A stretch of DNA of 64,000 nucleotides from Tupaia tana (taxonomy: Eukaryota > Chordata > Mammalia > Scandentia > Tupaiidae), in assembly GCA_026018925.1 (NCBI GenBank), contig JAKSZU010000012.1:44555218-44619217 (forward strand), given 5' to 3'. Both the position numbers and the translations under genes were made by a program. Below are positions 8,893 to 21,550 of the stretch, piece after piece (positions within the stretch are counted from its first letter, which is position 1; every line of letters begins with the position of its first letter). Under the pieces are notes generated by a model, which saw only the letters and a program-made list of their open reading frames with translations, did not search any database and had not been told where the DNA came from.

Positions 8893-11180
8893 GGCTGAGC
8901 TGGACCTCCTGGGCACCCTAAAGCCCTTCCAGAGCAGCCACTATGGGTGTCTCTGTGGGCCAGCAGCTGGCCTGGTTGGAGCTGCAGCCATGGTAGCAGG
9001 AACTTTGGGTCTCCCGGTCATATCACCTATAGGCAGGGTCTCTGTTCTCCACCTTCCACCTTCAAAGTTCAAGATCCGGGGGACAGAATGGCTGGCTCCT
9101 GGGTCTTGGACGAACTCAGTATCTAGAGGGAGAGACAGAAATGGGTGCAGCTACTTATAAAGCCAAGTAGGGAGATGGGGAAGTCCAAGAAGGAAGCCGT
9201 ACTCGGGGAGATAAAGGGGGCTGTCCTGAGCTCAAGGCAGCAGGGCAGAGGAGAGAGGGTCTGGGGAGGGGGGCTAGCAGTTAGCTGCTACTGGTGGGTA
9301 GGCAGTGCTAGTAGCCAGGAGTGAAGTGAGGGATGTGCCAGAAGGAAGTGCAGGAGGGGAGGCCCAGGCTCAGCACACAGCCTGGGGTGGTCTGACTTAT
9401 GTGGACAGTCGGGACTACGGCACAGAGGAGCCCAGAGCCAGGTTGGTCGTGCAGGGCCTCAGTGCTAAGGGTGGGCTGGATCCTGGAGGGCAGGGATCTG
9501 GCCAGCCCCTGCTCTGTGCCTCAGCTCCACTCTTGCTGCTTGGAGGGTCCACCGAGGCTCCTGACTCAGACACATGGACAGTTGGCCTCTGCTGTTCCTG
9601 AGGTCCAGCCGCTTGACTCTAGCCTCTGGGTGCGAGGCTTAGATTTGTCCTGGTTCTGGGTGGGGCCTCCCCCATTCTAGCCCCTGGGAGGGCCCAGTTT
9701 GGTGGGGTGGAGGGAAACATCTCTTCTCTGTCATGGGAGTCAGCAAAGCTCCTGCTTCTCTGATCTGCCACAAAGGCCAGTGAGGCAGAAAGTGTCAGTT
9801 GAGGCTCAGAATACAGAGCTTCCAAATTGCTAACACCAGCCCCTCAAGCCCTTAAAGGCCACCCTCTGTGAGTTCTGGCCAGGCCCTCGAGTCTGCCTCA
9901 GTGCACAGTGAAGGCTGGGAGTTGCCCTTTCTGGCTGCAGGCGGTTACTTGGTCAGTGAGCAAAGACAAACTGTTCCGGGGTGATCATGGCACCGTGGAG
10001 ATGGGAGCAAACTGGTTTCTGCCAGTCCCTCCACCTGCCTCAAGGCTGTGCCTGGCTCTAGGGGAGCTCTGACCCGTGGGTTGCTGGAGTTTCGACCTGG
10101 CCACCACTGGGGAATGGTCAGGGAGTCTGCTGTGAGCCCACCCTTTTCTGGGTCCAGCTGGGACGGTGTGAGTATCGTGGGCCTGGCTCTGGCCTTTGAG
10201 AAAGGAACAGGGGAAACAGCTTCTCCCAAAGGCAGAGGCTTCACGGGTGCTAAGGACCTGGAAACCTTGCTTGGATATTTGCTATGAGGCCCTAGGTCTG
10301 CTGGCCCCTACCCTATGTGTGGGGTATGTGTGGGTGCGCATGTGTGTGTCAGGGTGCTGTGTCACGTTCACCGTCCCTCAGGTCGTCCTGCCCTGTGGAT
10401 CTGGTGGCAATGGCAGGTGGGAGGGGCTGGGCCAGCAGCTGCCCCCAGCCCATACTGCCAAGGGGTATTATTGCCTGAGCCTAGTTGTCACCCCTGTGCT
10501 TGGATATACTAATGAGCAGGAAGCTGGTATATAGCCTGTGCCGTTGGCTGGGTTACTGCAAGCCTCAGCACGGCCCAAAAAACAGGTTGGAGGCCCTGGG
10601 CGGGTCACTCTGAGCACATCCATCCAGTTGGGCTGCTGGAGGAGAACTTGTCAGGCCACAGGCCAGGGTCAGCCCATGGGGTCAGCTCACAGGGCAAGCT
10701 GGAGAGGTCAGCCTCCTTCCTCCACCCTGGGCGTCCACCTCTGGATTGCACAGGAAACAGCTCCCAAGCACAGCATATTTTTCTTTGTGGTTTGGTCTAT
10801 TCCTTCTGCCTTTGTGGCTTCTGGGCTGACCCCTTCATTAACCCAGGACTCTCCCAGGAGGGGCTTGGCAACTTCTGAACATTCCAGCTGTCTGTCAACC
10901 TGCCACAGTACCTATGAGCTTCTAGAAGGCCTAAAAATTGTCATGTACCTCCTGGATCCAAAATATAACAAGAAAATCTCATAAGTAATGAATATTGATC
11001 AAGATAAAATTATTTTAAGTAGTTAACTCCAACTGAGCTCGACTTTCATATAGTTGCAGATAGATGCCATAAAATTTAAATGACCAGCATGGATGTTATC
11101 AGTCTGCATACATAATGGCTCTGGATCTTGCTTTTCCCATCTAATACTATGTCTTGGGTATCCTTCAAAACCTTGGTGTT
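8893..11180. other. Unique intergenic sequence, 2.3 kb
   Basis: The longest repeat-poor stretch left of ASRGL1; GC-rich, with short open frames but no supported exon, start context or splice pair. TATATA-type and GT-rich patches near 10310-10350 are the only low complexity. Confidence 0.4.
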
Positions 11181-11181
11181 G

Positions 11182-11346
11182 GGGCCGGCAGGTGGCGTGG
11201 TGGTTAGGGGTGCTGGACTCCCACACCACTGACTGTGATTTGAGTTCCAGCCCTGGCAGCTTTCTTTCTCTCTCTCTCTGTCTCTCTGTCCCTCTCTGGT
11301 CAAATTTAAAAAGTAAATGAATAAATAAAGTTAAATTAAAAAACCA
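11182..11346 (+). repeat. SINE family B with target-site duplication
   Basis: Sense copy with a full head (GGGGCCGGCAGGTGGCGTGG) and AATAAA tail, bounded by AAAACCTTGGTGTT and AAAACCTTGGCGTT. Confidence 0.92.
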
Positions 11347-11461
11347 AAAAACAAAACCTTGGCGTTTATAGAGGCATTTTAGTTTTTTAAGCTACCAAGA
11401 TCTATTTGCATAGATGATACATCATTTAATTTACCAGTATCTTATTTTTTTGTATGTATTT

Positions 11462-11499
11462 TTTTTTCTTTATTTGCTATAGGGTGCATGTATTCACCG

Positions 11500-11559
<60 letters not shown>

Positions 11560-11736
11560 CCCCTCTACTGAGGAAATGACCACACTGCAATCCCTTCTCC
11601 ACCAGTCTCCTCTTGAGATTTTGGGCACACATGCACATGGACCCGACATGTTTGTCAAGTCCAGTCTGGAACATGGACTGCACAGTTGGCCATGTGAGAT
11701 CTAGCCACCTTAACCACCATGTCACCTGGCTGGCCC
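11462..11736 (-). repeat. SINE family A with (AG)n tract
   Basis: Antisense copy whose GA-rich region has expanded to about 46 bp of AG at 11510-11556. Confidence 0.88.
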
Positions 11737-11769
11737 TGGGGTCTTTTTTGTATACATTTTTCTTTTTCA

Positions 11770-12203
11770 ATTGCTAGAGGACTCAGCACTCACACATGTA
11801 CTCACACAAAAGAGAAAGAGGGGCATGTGTGAAATGTGCCCAGTGTTGTTTTTTTTTTTTTTTTTTTGAGAGTTTTTTTTTGCTATAGGGCTCGTACACT
11901 CGCCAGAAAGACAGAAAGCAAGAAATCACCCCCCAGGGGGGATGGCCATGCCACAATCCCTTCTCCTCCATTCTCCTCTCAGGATCTTGGGCACGCACGC
12001 ACCTGGTGTGAGTTTAAGCCACCGGGTCTGGGACTCGAACCACGGTCGGTTACATGGGAGTCCAGTGACATAGCTATTACGTTAACTGCTGGTCCCCCTA
12101 GTGTGTTTTTCAAGTCACTGGCTGGGACTCAGGCTGCAGCTGGCCCTGTGGGGTCTGGTGCTCTGTGCGCAGGTGCTTAGCCACTGAGCTATGCGGCTGG
12201 CCT
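11770..12203 (-). repeat. Old antisense SINE split by a younger family A copy
   Basis: A degraded antisense SINE (11770-11845 and 12098-12203) encloses an intact antisense family A copy at 11847-12096 with a poly(T) start. Confidence 0.75.
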
Positions 12204-12204
12204 G

Positions 12205-13845
12205 CCAGCACTGTACCCATGGGCACATGCATTCTTTCCAGGTTGTCTGCCATTGCAAATCACATAGACCCTCATGTGCCTCCTTCTGCTAGGAACTGCT
12301 GTAGGAGAGATGCCTGAGTTTAGAGAGGCGACCGCCCTTCGTTTGTGTAGATGTTCATTCCTGAGCCCGAAGTCCACCTGTTCCCACTGCAGAGGGCTTG
12401 TCATGGCGGAGATGTGGAGGTGGGAGTGAGGGGAGCTGGGAGTGGGAGGGTATCACCGGCGGGGGAGTGTGGGTGTCAACCATTCTGATTTTCCAGAGCT
12501 CTTGATCATCTTCCCAGATTGTCACTCAGACCACAAACTAGAGTGGCATGTGGGGAGTCTGTTGAGATGTTAACGTCTGCCTAGCACACATGTCCTTGTG
12601 GTCTGTAGGTGGTTACATGCCATGACCACACACACACCCCCAGTTGCAGTCGTCCCCAGGCACAGAATAACCTGGCTTTTGCTGTTTCTGGACTCAGAGC
12701 CTAGGAGTTTCAGGGAGGGCAGGGGCAGGCTTCGACTTGTTGGGAATGTGGCCGCTTTCCTGGCTCTCCAGCTCGGCAGGCTGGCTTGAGCTGAAAGCTG
12801 TGGGGTGGGAGGGTGGAGCAGGGGTGGGAGCTGGGGACGCACCTTCCCAAGGCGAGGGCTCTTGGCAGAACCAGTAGGTTCATTGCTCTGGGATAAGCCC
12901 TCGGAGGGGTGGGGACGGCAAAGTTAATGGACGTCCCTGTTCCGCAGGTGGAAACTGGTTCCCCTCCATTTCACAGGCCGACTCTGGGGATCTGGGCAGC
13001 GGATTTGGGGGTTGACAGCAGTATGACACGATTCACTTGCCGACCTTTCCCAGACGCTAGCTCACTTTATTGCTTGCTGCTGCGAGTTCTTTGTTCCGCA
13101 TGAGTCACCCGTGGCCTGCCCTCTGCTCCTGTCAGCCCTGTCCCACCTTCCTTGCCCTGAGCTTGTCCTTGTGCATAGATTTGGCAGGTCACTGCTGAGG
13201 CCCCTCTGCCCTGACCGTGGACGGCGCCCTCAGGTGAGATGTGCAGCTGTGCTCTCGGCTGTCGTGGGGCAGATGAGCTGCCAGGTCAGCGGATGTGGGG
13301 CCGCGGCTGCTCTGCTGCTGAACTGCTGAAGGCTTGGTGGGATTGCACAGGGAGGAGCAGATAAAACCACCTTGGGCTCCTTTTGATCCTAGTCTGAGGC
13401 CCAGGGCTGCACCCAGAGAAGTCTGGTGAAGCCCTGACCCCATTGTCCCTGCCGGCGGCCCGATGCTGCCCCATCTGGGCACGTTGTCACTTTTGGTTCA
13501 TCAACATGAGCAGGGTGATTCAGGGTCCTCAAATGCAGGTGTTCATAAAAACAGAACTTCTCTCTATCTAGCTTTTAGCTGCTTTTTCTATGTATTTTTA
13601 TAACTGATAGACTCATATTTTATTTATATACATAATACATAAAATAAATGTAACACATTTATTACCTATCCATGTATATATTGTATATGATATTTATATT
13701 ATAACTAATACATTAAAATAAAATGTAATTTCAACCTCAAGCCTTTATTTGGCTAAGAGGATAGAAACTATCTTGCCCAACTTGGGGGTCCTCCTCCCTG
13801 GAGTGGTTCCCAAATTCTAAGAAGGTTGGCATTGGCAGGATTTAT
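12205..13845. other. Unique intergenic sequence with A/T-rich patch
   Basis: No repeat or exon recognised at 12205-13540. Positions 13560-13740 are a TATA-rich low-complexity stretch. Confidence 0.4.
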
Positions 13846-13980
13846 TTCTTCATTTTTTTTTTTTTTCCTTTCTCCATTCTCTCTTGGGATCCTGGGCATG
13901 CGTACATACCTGGAACTGGGACCACAGAGTTGGCCGTGGGGGAATCCAGCACCTTAACCACTACACTACCTACTGGCCCC
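13846..13980 (-). repeat. SINE family A fragment
   Basis: Antisense copy whose GA-rich and C-rich middle is missing. The CTCCATTCTC to CTACTGGCCCC part is present. Confidence 0.75.
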
Positions 13981-14018
13981 TCTTTTTTCCTTTTTTTTAA
14001 AAAAAAGTTCTTTCTTGG

Positions 14019-14637
14019 GCTAGCAGGTGGTGTGGTGGTTAAGGGTGCTGGACTCCCACATGGCTGACTATGGTTTGAGTCCCGGACCTGGTGGCTTGCT
14101 TTCTCACTTTCTCCCTCCCTTCCCCTCTCCCTCTGCCCTTCTCTAGTCAAATTAAAAATAAGTAAATAAATTGGAACCAGCAGATGACATGGTGGTAAAG
14201 GAGCTGGACACTCCCACATGGCCAACCGTGGTTCGAGTCCTGGACCTGGTGGCTTGCTTTCTCACTTTCTCTCTCTCTCTCTCTCTGGTCAAATTGAAAT
14301 AAATGAATGAATAAATAAAAAAATAAATAATTCCTAAAAAAATAAGTAAATAAATAAAGTTAAATAATTCTTAAAAAAAAAAAGAGGTTTGGGGACCAGC
14401 AGTTGGTGTAATGGCTATGAGTCGATCATGGTTCGAGTCCTGGACCTGGTGGCTTAAACTCATGCCAGGCACGTGTGCGTGTATGCCCAAGATCGCAAGA
14501 GGAGAATGGAGGAGTAGGGACTGTGGCATGGCCATCCACCCTGGGGGGTGATTTCTCGCTTTCTGTCTCTCTGTCTCTCTGTCTTTCTGGTGAACGCATG
14601 TGCCTTATAGCAAAAACCTCTTAAAAAAAAAAAAAAA
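14019..14637 (+). repeat. Three consecutive sense SINEs: B, B, A
   Basis: Family B at 14019-14170, a second B at 14172-14384 and family A at 14394-14637 are all on the plus strand, each with its own head and A-rich tail. This looks like serial insertion into successive A-rich tails. Confidence 0.88.
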
Positions 14638-14675
14638 GCAGAGGGGTTTAAAAAAAGAATTATTTTATTTTAAGA

Positions 14676-15157
14676 CTAGAACTGTCTTCTTGAAATAAAA
14701 AAATGCATTAAAAATACCTATTTAATGACTGCAGTAAGCTATACAGCCCTTGCTAGGTGCTACCTTATAGTATGTTCATTCTACTCACTGAGGTCTATGC
14801 CTAAAGTCAGACATATTCATGGATATGTACATATCAACTACACTTGCTATGGAAAGTATTTAGATTAATTAAGATCTTTAGTGAATCAATAAAATGTGGG
14901 GGGAAAAAGGCATGGAAAGCTACTGTAGATACCAGAGACAGTGTGTGAGGAGGTTGAGAAATGGCAGAGGGTGAGAGGTGGAGAATCGGGGGTTGGGGGA
15001 AGAAGCAAAATATGTAAGAAACAAGAAATGGAAAATTATTTGTTGATACGTATGGTAATATCCTTGATTGAGCCAACATACATTGTATTCTGGAAAGAAA
15101 ATCTCATTTCATATACTGTAAGGATGTACAGTGAATGAATGTAAATAAATTAAAAAA
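14676..15157 (+). mobile_element. 5'-truncated L1-family 3' end
   Basis: About 480 bp matching the terminal part of the young ORF1-only element at 47536-50288. Shared landmarks in order are AATGACTGCAGTA, CAATAAAATGTGGGGGGAAAA, ATACCAGAGACAGTGTG, AAACAAGAAATGGAA and GGATGTACAGTGAATGAATG. It inserted into the A-rich start of an antisense family B SINE. The flanks AAAGAATTATTTTATTT and AAAGAATGATTTTATTT look like a target-site duplication. Confidence 0.8.
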
Positions 15158-15335
15158 AAGAATGATTTTATTTATCTTATTTATTTATTTTAACTTGACG
15201 AGAGAGGGACAGAGTGAGAGAGAGGGAGAGAGAAAGAGAGAAAGTGAGAAAATAAGCCGCCAGGTCTGGTAATTGAACCACCATCAGCCATGTGGGTGTC
15301 CAGAGCCCTTACCCACCACGCCAGCTACCAGCCCC
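15158..15335 (-). repeat. SINE family B
   Basis: Antisense copy with A/T tail, GAGAGGGACAGAGTGAGAG tract and a head ending GCTACCAGCCCC. Its first bases lie left of the L1 insertion (about 14657-14675). Confidence 0.85.
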
Positions 15336-15647
15336 ACCAACTCTTAGTAACACTTGCTCTTTACTTCCTGGCTGCCCTGGGAATCCTGTTCTTAGCTGGG
15401 GGTGTGATGGGGTCGTTGGAAGCCTGGCTGTTATACCAAATCCGTGCCTGGAGGTCTCTCTGTTCCAGCAAAGGCCTAGGTTTTTGAACGACAAAAACCA
15501 GGAAAAGACTCCCACCTCCTTTGCTTTCCTCTTACACCGCCTTTCCCTGGGGCCACTCTGGCCAACTGATGTGGGAAGAGCTAAGAGAGGAAAAGGAAAT
15601 GAAAGAAAAAAAAAAAAAAAAACAGTACAAAAGGTTTCCTACCTTGA

Positions 15648-15753
15648 GTCCAGCTGGTGGTGTTATGGTTAAGGTGGCTGGATTCCCACATGGTGGACTA
15701 TGTGGTTCGAGTCCAGGACCCGGTAGTTCGAGTCCTGGACATGTTGGGTGCAC

Positions 15754-15786
<33 letters not shown>

Positions 15787-15972
15787 TGTGTGTGTTCAAA
15801 ATGCTAAGAGGAGAATGGATAAGAAGGATAGCAGCGGGTGTGATGCCTGCCCTATGGCAAGAAGGATAGCAGCATGGCCACCCCCCTTCCCTGCCCCCGG
15901 AGGATGTGTTCTCATTTCCCCTTTCTGTCTCTGGCAAGCACATGCTCCTTCTAGCAATCTAAAAAACAAAAA
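15648..15972 (+). repeat. SINE family A-like with (TG)n expansion
   Basis: Sense copy with the GTTCGAGTCC box duplicated (15705 and 15727), a GT microsatellite at 15752-15795 and a repeated AAGGATAGCAGC segment. It is longer than normal because of these internal duplications. Confidence 0.75.
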
Positions 15973-16099
15973 ATAAAAATTCCCACTACAAGAGACTCTG
16001 GGGGTTCTTGACAGCTGTCACATCAGAACTCCCAGGAATTCTAGAGTCAAATCTGTAATCTAGAAGGACCTGGGAGGGCTGTGGGGAGCATCTTCTCCA

Positions 16100-16240
16100 C
16101 CCTCTGTGTTCTTGAGAAGAGATTTGAAATCCCAGGAGAAGCTGTAACTTATCAGAGGTTGCATAGACAATTGGGAGCAGAGATGAGATTTGAACCTGGG
16201 TTCCAGGTGCTCAGACAAAGAATCTTCCTGCTTTTCTGAA
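16100..16240 (+). repeat. MIR fragment
   Basis: Sense MIR signature: GAAATCCCAGGAGAAGCTGTAACTTATC, AGAGGTTGCATAG, then GAGATTTGAACCTGGGTTCC. Confidence 0.5.
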
Positions 16241-16554
16241 CTGTGGAGCTGCGTCCTGTCCTTAATTGCTCAGCTCTAAAGATGCCCAGCATCTTATGAG
16301 CAAGATGCACTGGAGCTCTGAGCTTAATGGAGCCTTGGGGCCTATAAAAACGCTGAACAACAACCACTGCTGGCTGTAATTTGCTTTCCCCTGAAGCCAC
16401 TGGTGGGTCTCTCCCAGGTGAATTCAGAATGCCAGGAAATAAGATAATGAGAGAACATGCATCCTTCAGTCCCAGAGGCTGGAAATGGAGATGCCTTAGG
16501 CAGGCAGAGAACAGCTGTTCCACAGCTACCAGGAGAGGCCTGTGCCAGAGGCTC

Positions 16555-16735
16555 AGACGTTGCTCAAGGCCTCAGTCAGCAAGTAGAGAAGCTAGAATTT
16601 AAACTCTGGGAGGCTGACTGTAACCCACGATCTACCCCTCTCTGCCGAATCTGTGGTCTGAGGGATCTCGGGGGTGTGATTTCTCAATTTCCCCTTGCTC
16701 TGTCTCTCTCCGGCAAAACCTTAAAAGAAAAAAGG
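16555..16735 (+). repeat. MIR fragment followed by SINE family A 3' piece
   Basis: AAGTAGAGAAGCTAGAATTTAAACTC resembles the MIR segment also seen at 18001-18030. From 16665 the GGGGGTGTGATTTCTC and TCTCCGGCAAAACCTTAAAAG match the family A 3' end. Confidence 0.45.
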
Positions 16736-16834
16736 AAATCAGGCCCAGATGATTCCACGGCACTGGAATAGCACTAACGCCTTGCAGTACTGTGGTTCCC
16801 ATCTGGGTTGACCTGAAAAAAACAGGATCCTGAG

Positions 16835-16960
16835 GGGCTGGAGGGCTGAGGAAAAGGGATTGTGGTGTGAAAAGACCCTGTTGAGCGTGCTTTCTCTTTC
16901 TTTCTTGTGAACATATGTGCTTTCTGTTGTTAAATAATAAATAAAAAGAAAGGAAAAGAA
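16835..16960 (+). repeat. SINE family A 3' fragment
   Basis: GAGGAAAAGGGATTGTGGTGTG to a degraded A-rich tail; the head is absent. Confidence 0.55.
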
Positions 16961-17574
16961 AATGAATTAGATCATGTTACTTTTCTGTAGATGAGTCTAG
17001 GAAGACTTACCTAGGAAGACTTACCTACAGAGAAGTGGGCCACCCTCCGCCATCGCTCTGGACACCAGGATCCGGCTTTCCTTCCTTCCTCACCTGGATC
17101 ACTGTCTGGAATGATCTTGTTTGTTATGGGTTAACTTGTATTGGCTGTCTCCCCCTTTAGAAAGTCCGCTCATTGCTCACCTTCAATTCTCCAGGGCCCA
17201 GCTAGACAGCAGGCCCTACTCCATAGTTACTGTATGGAAGAATGACTGGGCTCTGAGCCTGTCCATCTCCCAGCGGCATTTCCGGGTAGGAGGATGTGTC
17301 CAGCACTCAGAGCCAGGCCTGGCGCACACTGAATACTCCATGTTTGCCCAACAATGACCGCTTCTGGGGCTGTCCTGTGACGCTGCTCCGGTAATCTCCC
17401 CACCTGAAATGCACCTGGCTGTCTGGCCCCTACCCCTCTGCCACATCCAACACCCACCACCCATGGTCACCTGCTGATGTCCTTCCTACCTTCATGACTC
17501 AGCCCCCCAGCATCAAAGTCCCCTCTTACCTCTCCAAGGAGACTGTGTCAGTCACCAAGATGACAACAGTGATA

Positions 17575-18062
17575 ACTGAAACACCCACACTCTGCCGGAC
17601 ACGTTAGAGGCAGTATCTCGTTTAACTGTCACAAAGATCCTCTGAGGTAGGAACTACTCTTGCCCCCATTTTTTTTTTTTTTTTTTGAGAGGTTTTTGCT
17701 ATAGGGCGCGTGCGCTTGCCAGACAGACAGAGAGAGACATAGAGACAGAAAGCGAGAAATCACCCCCCAGGGGGGATGGTCACACCGCAATCCCTTCTCC
17801 TCAATTCTCCTCTCAGGATCTTGGGCACGCACGCACACGCGCCCGGCGTGAGTTTTAAGCCACCGGGTCCAGGACGCGAACCGCGGTCGACTACGTGGGA
17901 GTCCAGCGACATAGCCATTGCACCAACTGCTGGTTCCCTCTTGCCCCCATTTTAAAGGTGGAGAGACCAAGACTTAGATGTTACCCAAGGCCTTGTAGAC
18001 GGCAAGTAGAGAAGCTAGGATTTAGACCCCAGGAGGCTGACACCAATCCACAGTCTGCCCCT
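17575..18062 (+). repeat. MIR element split by a SINE
   Basis: Sense MIR with AACTGTCACAAAGATCCTCTGAGGTAGGAACTA on the left and GGTGGAGAGACC...AGGATTTAGACCCC on the right. The interruption duplicated CTCTTGCCCCCATTTT at both junctions. Confidence 0.75.
17669..17938 (-). repeat. SINE family A with 16-bp target-site duplication
   Basis: Antisense copy inside the MIR. It keeps many CpGs (CGCGAACCGCGGTCGACTAC) and appears young. Confidence 0.95.
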
Positions 18063-18196
18063 TTCTGCTGAGTCTGCTATAGAACATGGCCCTGCCTCAT
18101 CTGTCTGTAGCACTGGTCCCCATTGTCTGCACTGACCTGAGTGAGTTGAGGTCCCGTCCACTACCGTCACCTCCAGGTCGACAGTCAACCTTGTTT

Positions 18197-18455
18197 TTTT
18201 TTTTGGAGAGGTTTTCGCTCTAGGGAGCGTGTGCTCTCCAGACAGACAGCGAGAGACAGAGAGACAGAAGGCGAGAAATCACCCCTCAGGGGGGATGGCC
18301 ACGCTGCAATCCCTTCTCCTCCATTCTCCTCTCGGGATCTTGGGCACGCACGCACATGCGCCCGGTGTGAGTTTTAAGCCACCAGGTCCAGGATGCGAAC
18401 CGTGGTCGATTACATGGGAGTCCAGCGACATAGCCATTACGCTAACTGCTGTTCC
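18197..18455 (-). repeat. SINE family A with target-site duplication
   Basis: Antisense copy between ACAGTCAACCTTGTTT and ATAGTCAACCTCGTTT. Confidence 0.93.
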
Positions 18456-18596
18456 TGATAGTCAACCTCGTTTGTAGAACCTCTGTAACCATCCATGGGT
18501 TGAACTCTTCCCTTCATCCTGTCCTTTCAGTCTCCTTTCTGGAGTAGTGATGAAGGAGTCACCTTTTTTAAAAAAAAAAAAAAAAAGATTTATGGG

Positions 18597-19009
18597 ACCA
18601 GCAGTTGGCGTAATGGCTATGTCACTGGACTCCCACGCAATCGACCGCGGTTCGCGTCCTGAACCCGGTGGCTTAAAACTCACGCCGGGCGTGTGTGTGT
18701 GAGTGCCCAAGAGCCCGATAGGAGAATGGAGGAGAAGGGATTGCGGCGTGGCCATCCCCCCTGGGGGGGGGTGATGTCTTGCTTTCTGTCTTTCTGTTGA
18801 GCGCACGCGCTCTGTAGCAAAAACCTCTTTAAAAAAAAGATTTATTTAATTTTATTTATTTATTATTATTTTTTAATTTGTTGGGAAAGAAAGACAGAGA
18901 AAGAGAAGGAAATAGAGAGAGAAAGTGAGAAAGCAAGCCACCAGACTTGACCCACAATCAGTCATGTGAGAATCCAGCACCTTAACCACCATGCCACCTG
19001 CTGTTCCCA
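18597..19009. repeat. SINE family A (sense) inserted at the tail of family B (antisense)
   Basis: A sense family A copy (18597-18836) is bounded by AAAAAAGATTTAT repeats and adjoins the A/T-rich tail of an antisense family B copy (18840-19009). Confidence 0.88.
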
Positions 19010-19499
19010 AGCTGCTGAAGTTTTAAGTTTTAAAATACAGTCCTGATTGAAGTAATTAGGTCTGTTTTCCCCCCACCTCTCTTTCTTCCCTTCCTTCTTC
19101 TGGAGAGTTGAACCTTGATGTGGAAAGGGCCCTGGTCTAAGGCTAGGCACCTCTGGGACTCCGTCCCCTCAGCAGTCTCCACAGAGCCAAGGGTACATGG
19201 ATGTGGGGATGTAGAACTTTGTTTTTTTTCTCTTAGCCACAGAAGTCTTATCTGCAAAATAGGGTTAGTGAAAGCCACCAGCCCTCCACACCGAGAGGCT
19301 GTGGAAGGAGTCGAAGCTTCCCAGGGGAGGGAAGAGAGTGCTGTTGCTTGGGCCCTGGGGACTTGGCACTTCCTCAAGGATCTCATAATCAGATGGGGAC
19401 GCAGAAGGGTTCAGAGGTGGAAAATACAACTTCTAGGTGGGTACCGAACGCTTTCTGTAAGAGGTGTCTTTTTCAAAAATGTTTGGAAAACGTTTCCTT

Positions 19500-19690
19500 T
19501 CATGAGAGAGAGAGGAGAGAGACAGAGAGAAAAGCACCCTCAACACGATCTTCTACCACTCTGCCCTCCAGCCTACATGGGCGCGGATGCCTGACCCACA
19601 CAGGTTGCCTGTGGAACTGAACTGCAGTTTCTGCGTGGATCCAACTTGGCTTGAGCAGTGCATTGCTGGAACTGCTATGCCGTGAGCTGC
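19500..19690 (-). repeat. SINE family C, old
   Basis: Antisense family C with GAGAGAGACAGAGAGAAAAGCACCC, CAGCCTACATGGGCG and CACAGGTTGCCTGTGGAACTGAACTGCAG. The end is indistinct. Confidence 0.5.
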
Positions 19691-21165
19691 CCCGGAGGGG
19701 TATCTTTGAACTGGGTCTGGATGTGGGGCTGGATAGGCTGGCAGCCCCGTGTGCGTTTTTCCATTCAGCACACATTTAAGGCGCTGCTATGGCTGCGTGG
19801 GCGGCCGACTCTCATTGCGATGGTGACAGTTTTCATGAAGGGGAGATTCAGGGGTGTCAGAGAGATCACCAGGCAAAGGGGAGGGGGGGAGAGGAAGTGT
19901 CCCTGCGGTGTGCTCTGTGAGGTTGGCAGGTACTGGCTGGCGAAGGCCGGCGGGGGGAAGAGCATCATGGGCAGAGGGCAGTGTGTGGACCCCGATGGCT
20001 GGAGGGAGCAGGGCCCACTGAGAAGCCATCATGGCTGTGGCCTAATGCGTAGATGTGCTTAGAACTTCAGGGTAACGTCAGTCCACGCAGAGCCCGATAG
20101 GTCATGGAATGTTCCAGAAGGTACTAAAGTGGGGGCAAGGGCAGGCTCATGGTGGGGCTGGTGCAGGGGTGGTGAGGGTGGAGGGCACGGGGGCAGGAAG
20201 TGTCTCCCATGACTGGCGCATGAACCAGAGCAGGCTTTGCTCTGTGTGGTCAGGAGGTGGGCAAAGCCAGGCAGGGCCAGTCGTGCAGTGAACCGCTGCT
20301 CCATTTGCTGTGTCTTTTAGCAGCTCTCGGGGCCAGCACCAGGCGGGAGGGCTGGTTGGGGTGGGGTGGAGTTTGGTTTCATTGTTATTTCTGCTTTGTG
20401 GTCATGGCTATTATGTTTGTGAAATGAATGTGAACGATCCCTCCTCCTGGGCTCATGAACTTGGATCTTACTCCACCTCTCCCCGGTGCAGGCCTGGGTC
20501 CAGCCTCTGCTTCCCTGGCTTGCCCGAGCCTGGCTCTGCCCTGAGTGCCACAGCTGAGAAATGGCCCTTGAGGGGGTATTGTGTGCGGCTGAGCCTGAGA
20601 TGTGGGGTCCCCTAGGCATGCACTCCTCTCCTCTCTCTGCTCTTTTGTTCTGTCCTCAGCTCCTCACCACCCCCAGCCCTGTTCCACCCTGACCCCACAT
20701 TCATCCTCATGGAGCCCCGCCCGCCTTTCCTCTGACCTGCTGCAGACCCAGGACGGAGAACTGAGCCCTCTCTGCAAAGCCAAGGGCAGGAGCCAAGGGC
20801 AAGGGACCCCCTGGCCCAATGAACTGGGGAGTGGGAAATAGGGGCATCCTGGTGGGTTCTGCCTCTGGGCTATGGAGTTGGGGTGGATGGTGGGCAGGCC
20901 TGGCTGTGTTTTCTGGGGCCTCAGGGTAGGTTTGCCAAGTCAGGCCTGCTTAAGTGACTAGGGCTTTAATGAGGCCCTTCATGGGGTAAGGAAGGCTGCA
21001 CCCTGGGGTTCATCTTGCTACAGTTATGACTGGGCCTGCTATTAGGGCAGGAGGAAGGGCTGTAAGCAAAACAGATGTGGCCCCTGCCCCCCGCCAGCTA
21101 CATCCTGCCTTGACAGAGCCCCAGAGGACAGGCCCCTAGGTGGGGGGTCACACCTGTGGGCTGGT
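19691..21165. other. Unique intergenic sequence, 1.5 kb
   Basis: GC-rich DNA without recognised repeats. Several frames are open by base composition, but none has exon borders I can support. Confidence 0.4.
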
Positions 21166-21519
21166 GGAGCACTGCAAAAGCAGGCTCATATCCTGGTATC
21201 CCACTGACTAGCTTAGAAAGTCACATCTCTTCAAGCCTCAATTTTCCCATTTGAAAAATGGGCATAACAGGACCAGCAGTTGGCGTAATGGCTATGTTGC
21301 TGGACTCCCATGTAGTTGACCGTGGTTCGAGACCTGGACCCGGTGGTTTAAACTCATGCTGGGTGTACATGCGTGCCCAAGATCCCGAGAGGAGAATGGA
21401 GGAGAAGGGATTGTGGTGTGGCCACCCCCCTGGGGGGTTATTTCTCGCTTTCTGTCTCTCTGTCTTTCTGGCGAGCACACACGCCCAATAGCAAAATCCT
21501 CCCCTGCCAAAAAAAAAAA

Positions 21520-21550
<31 letters not shown>

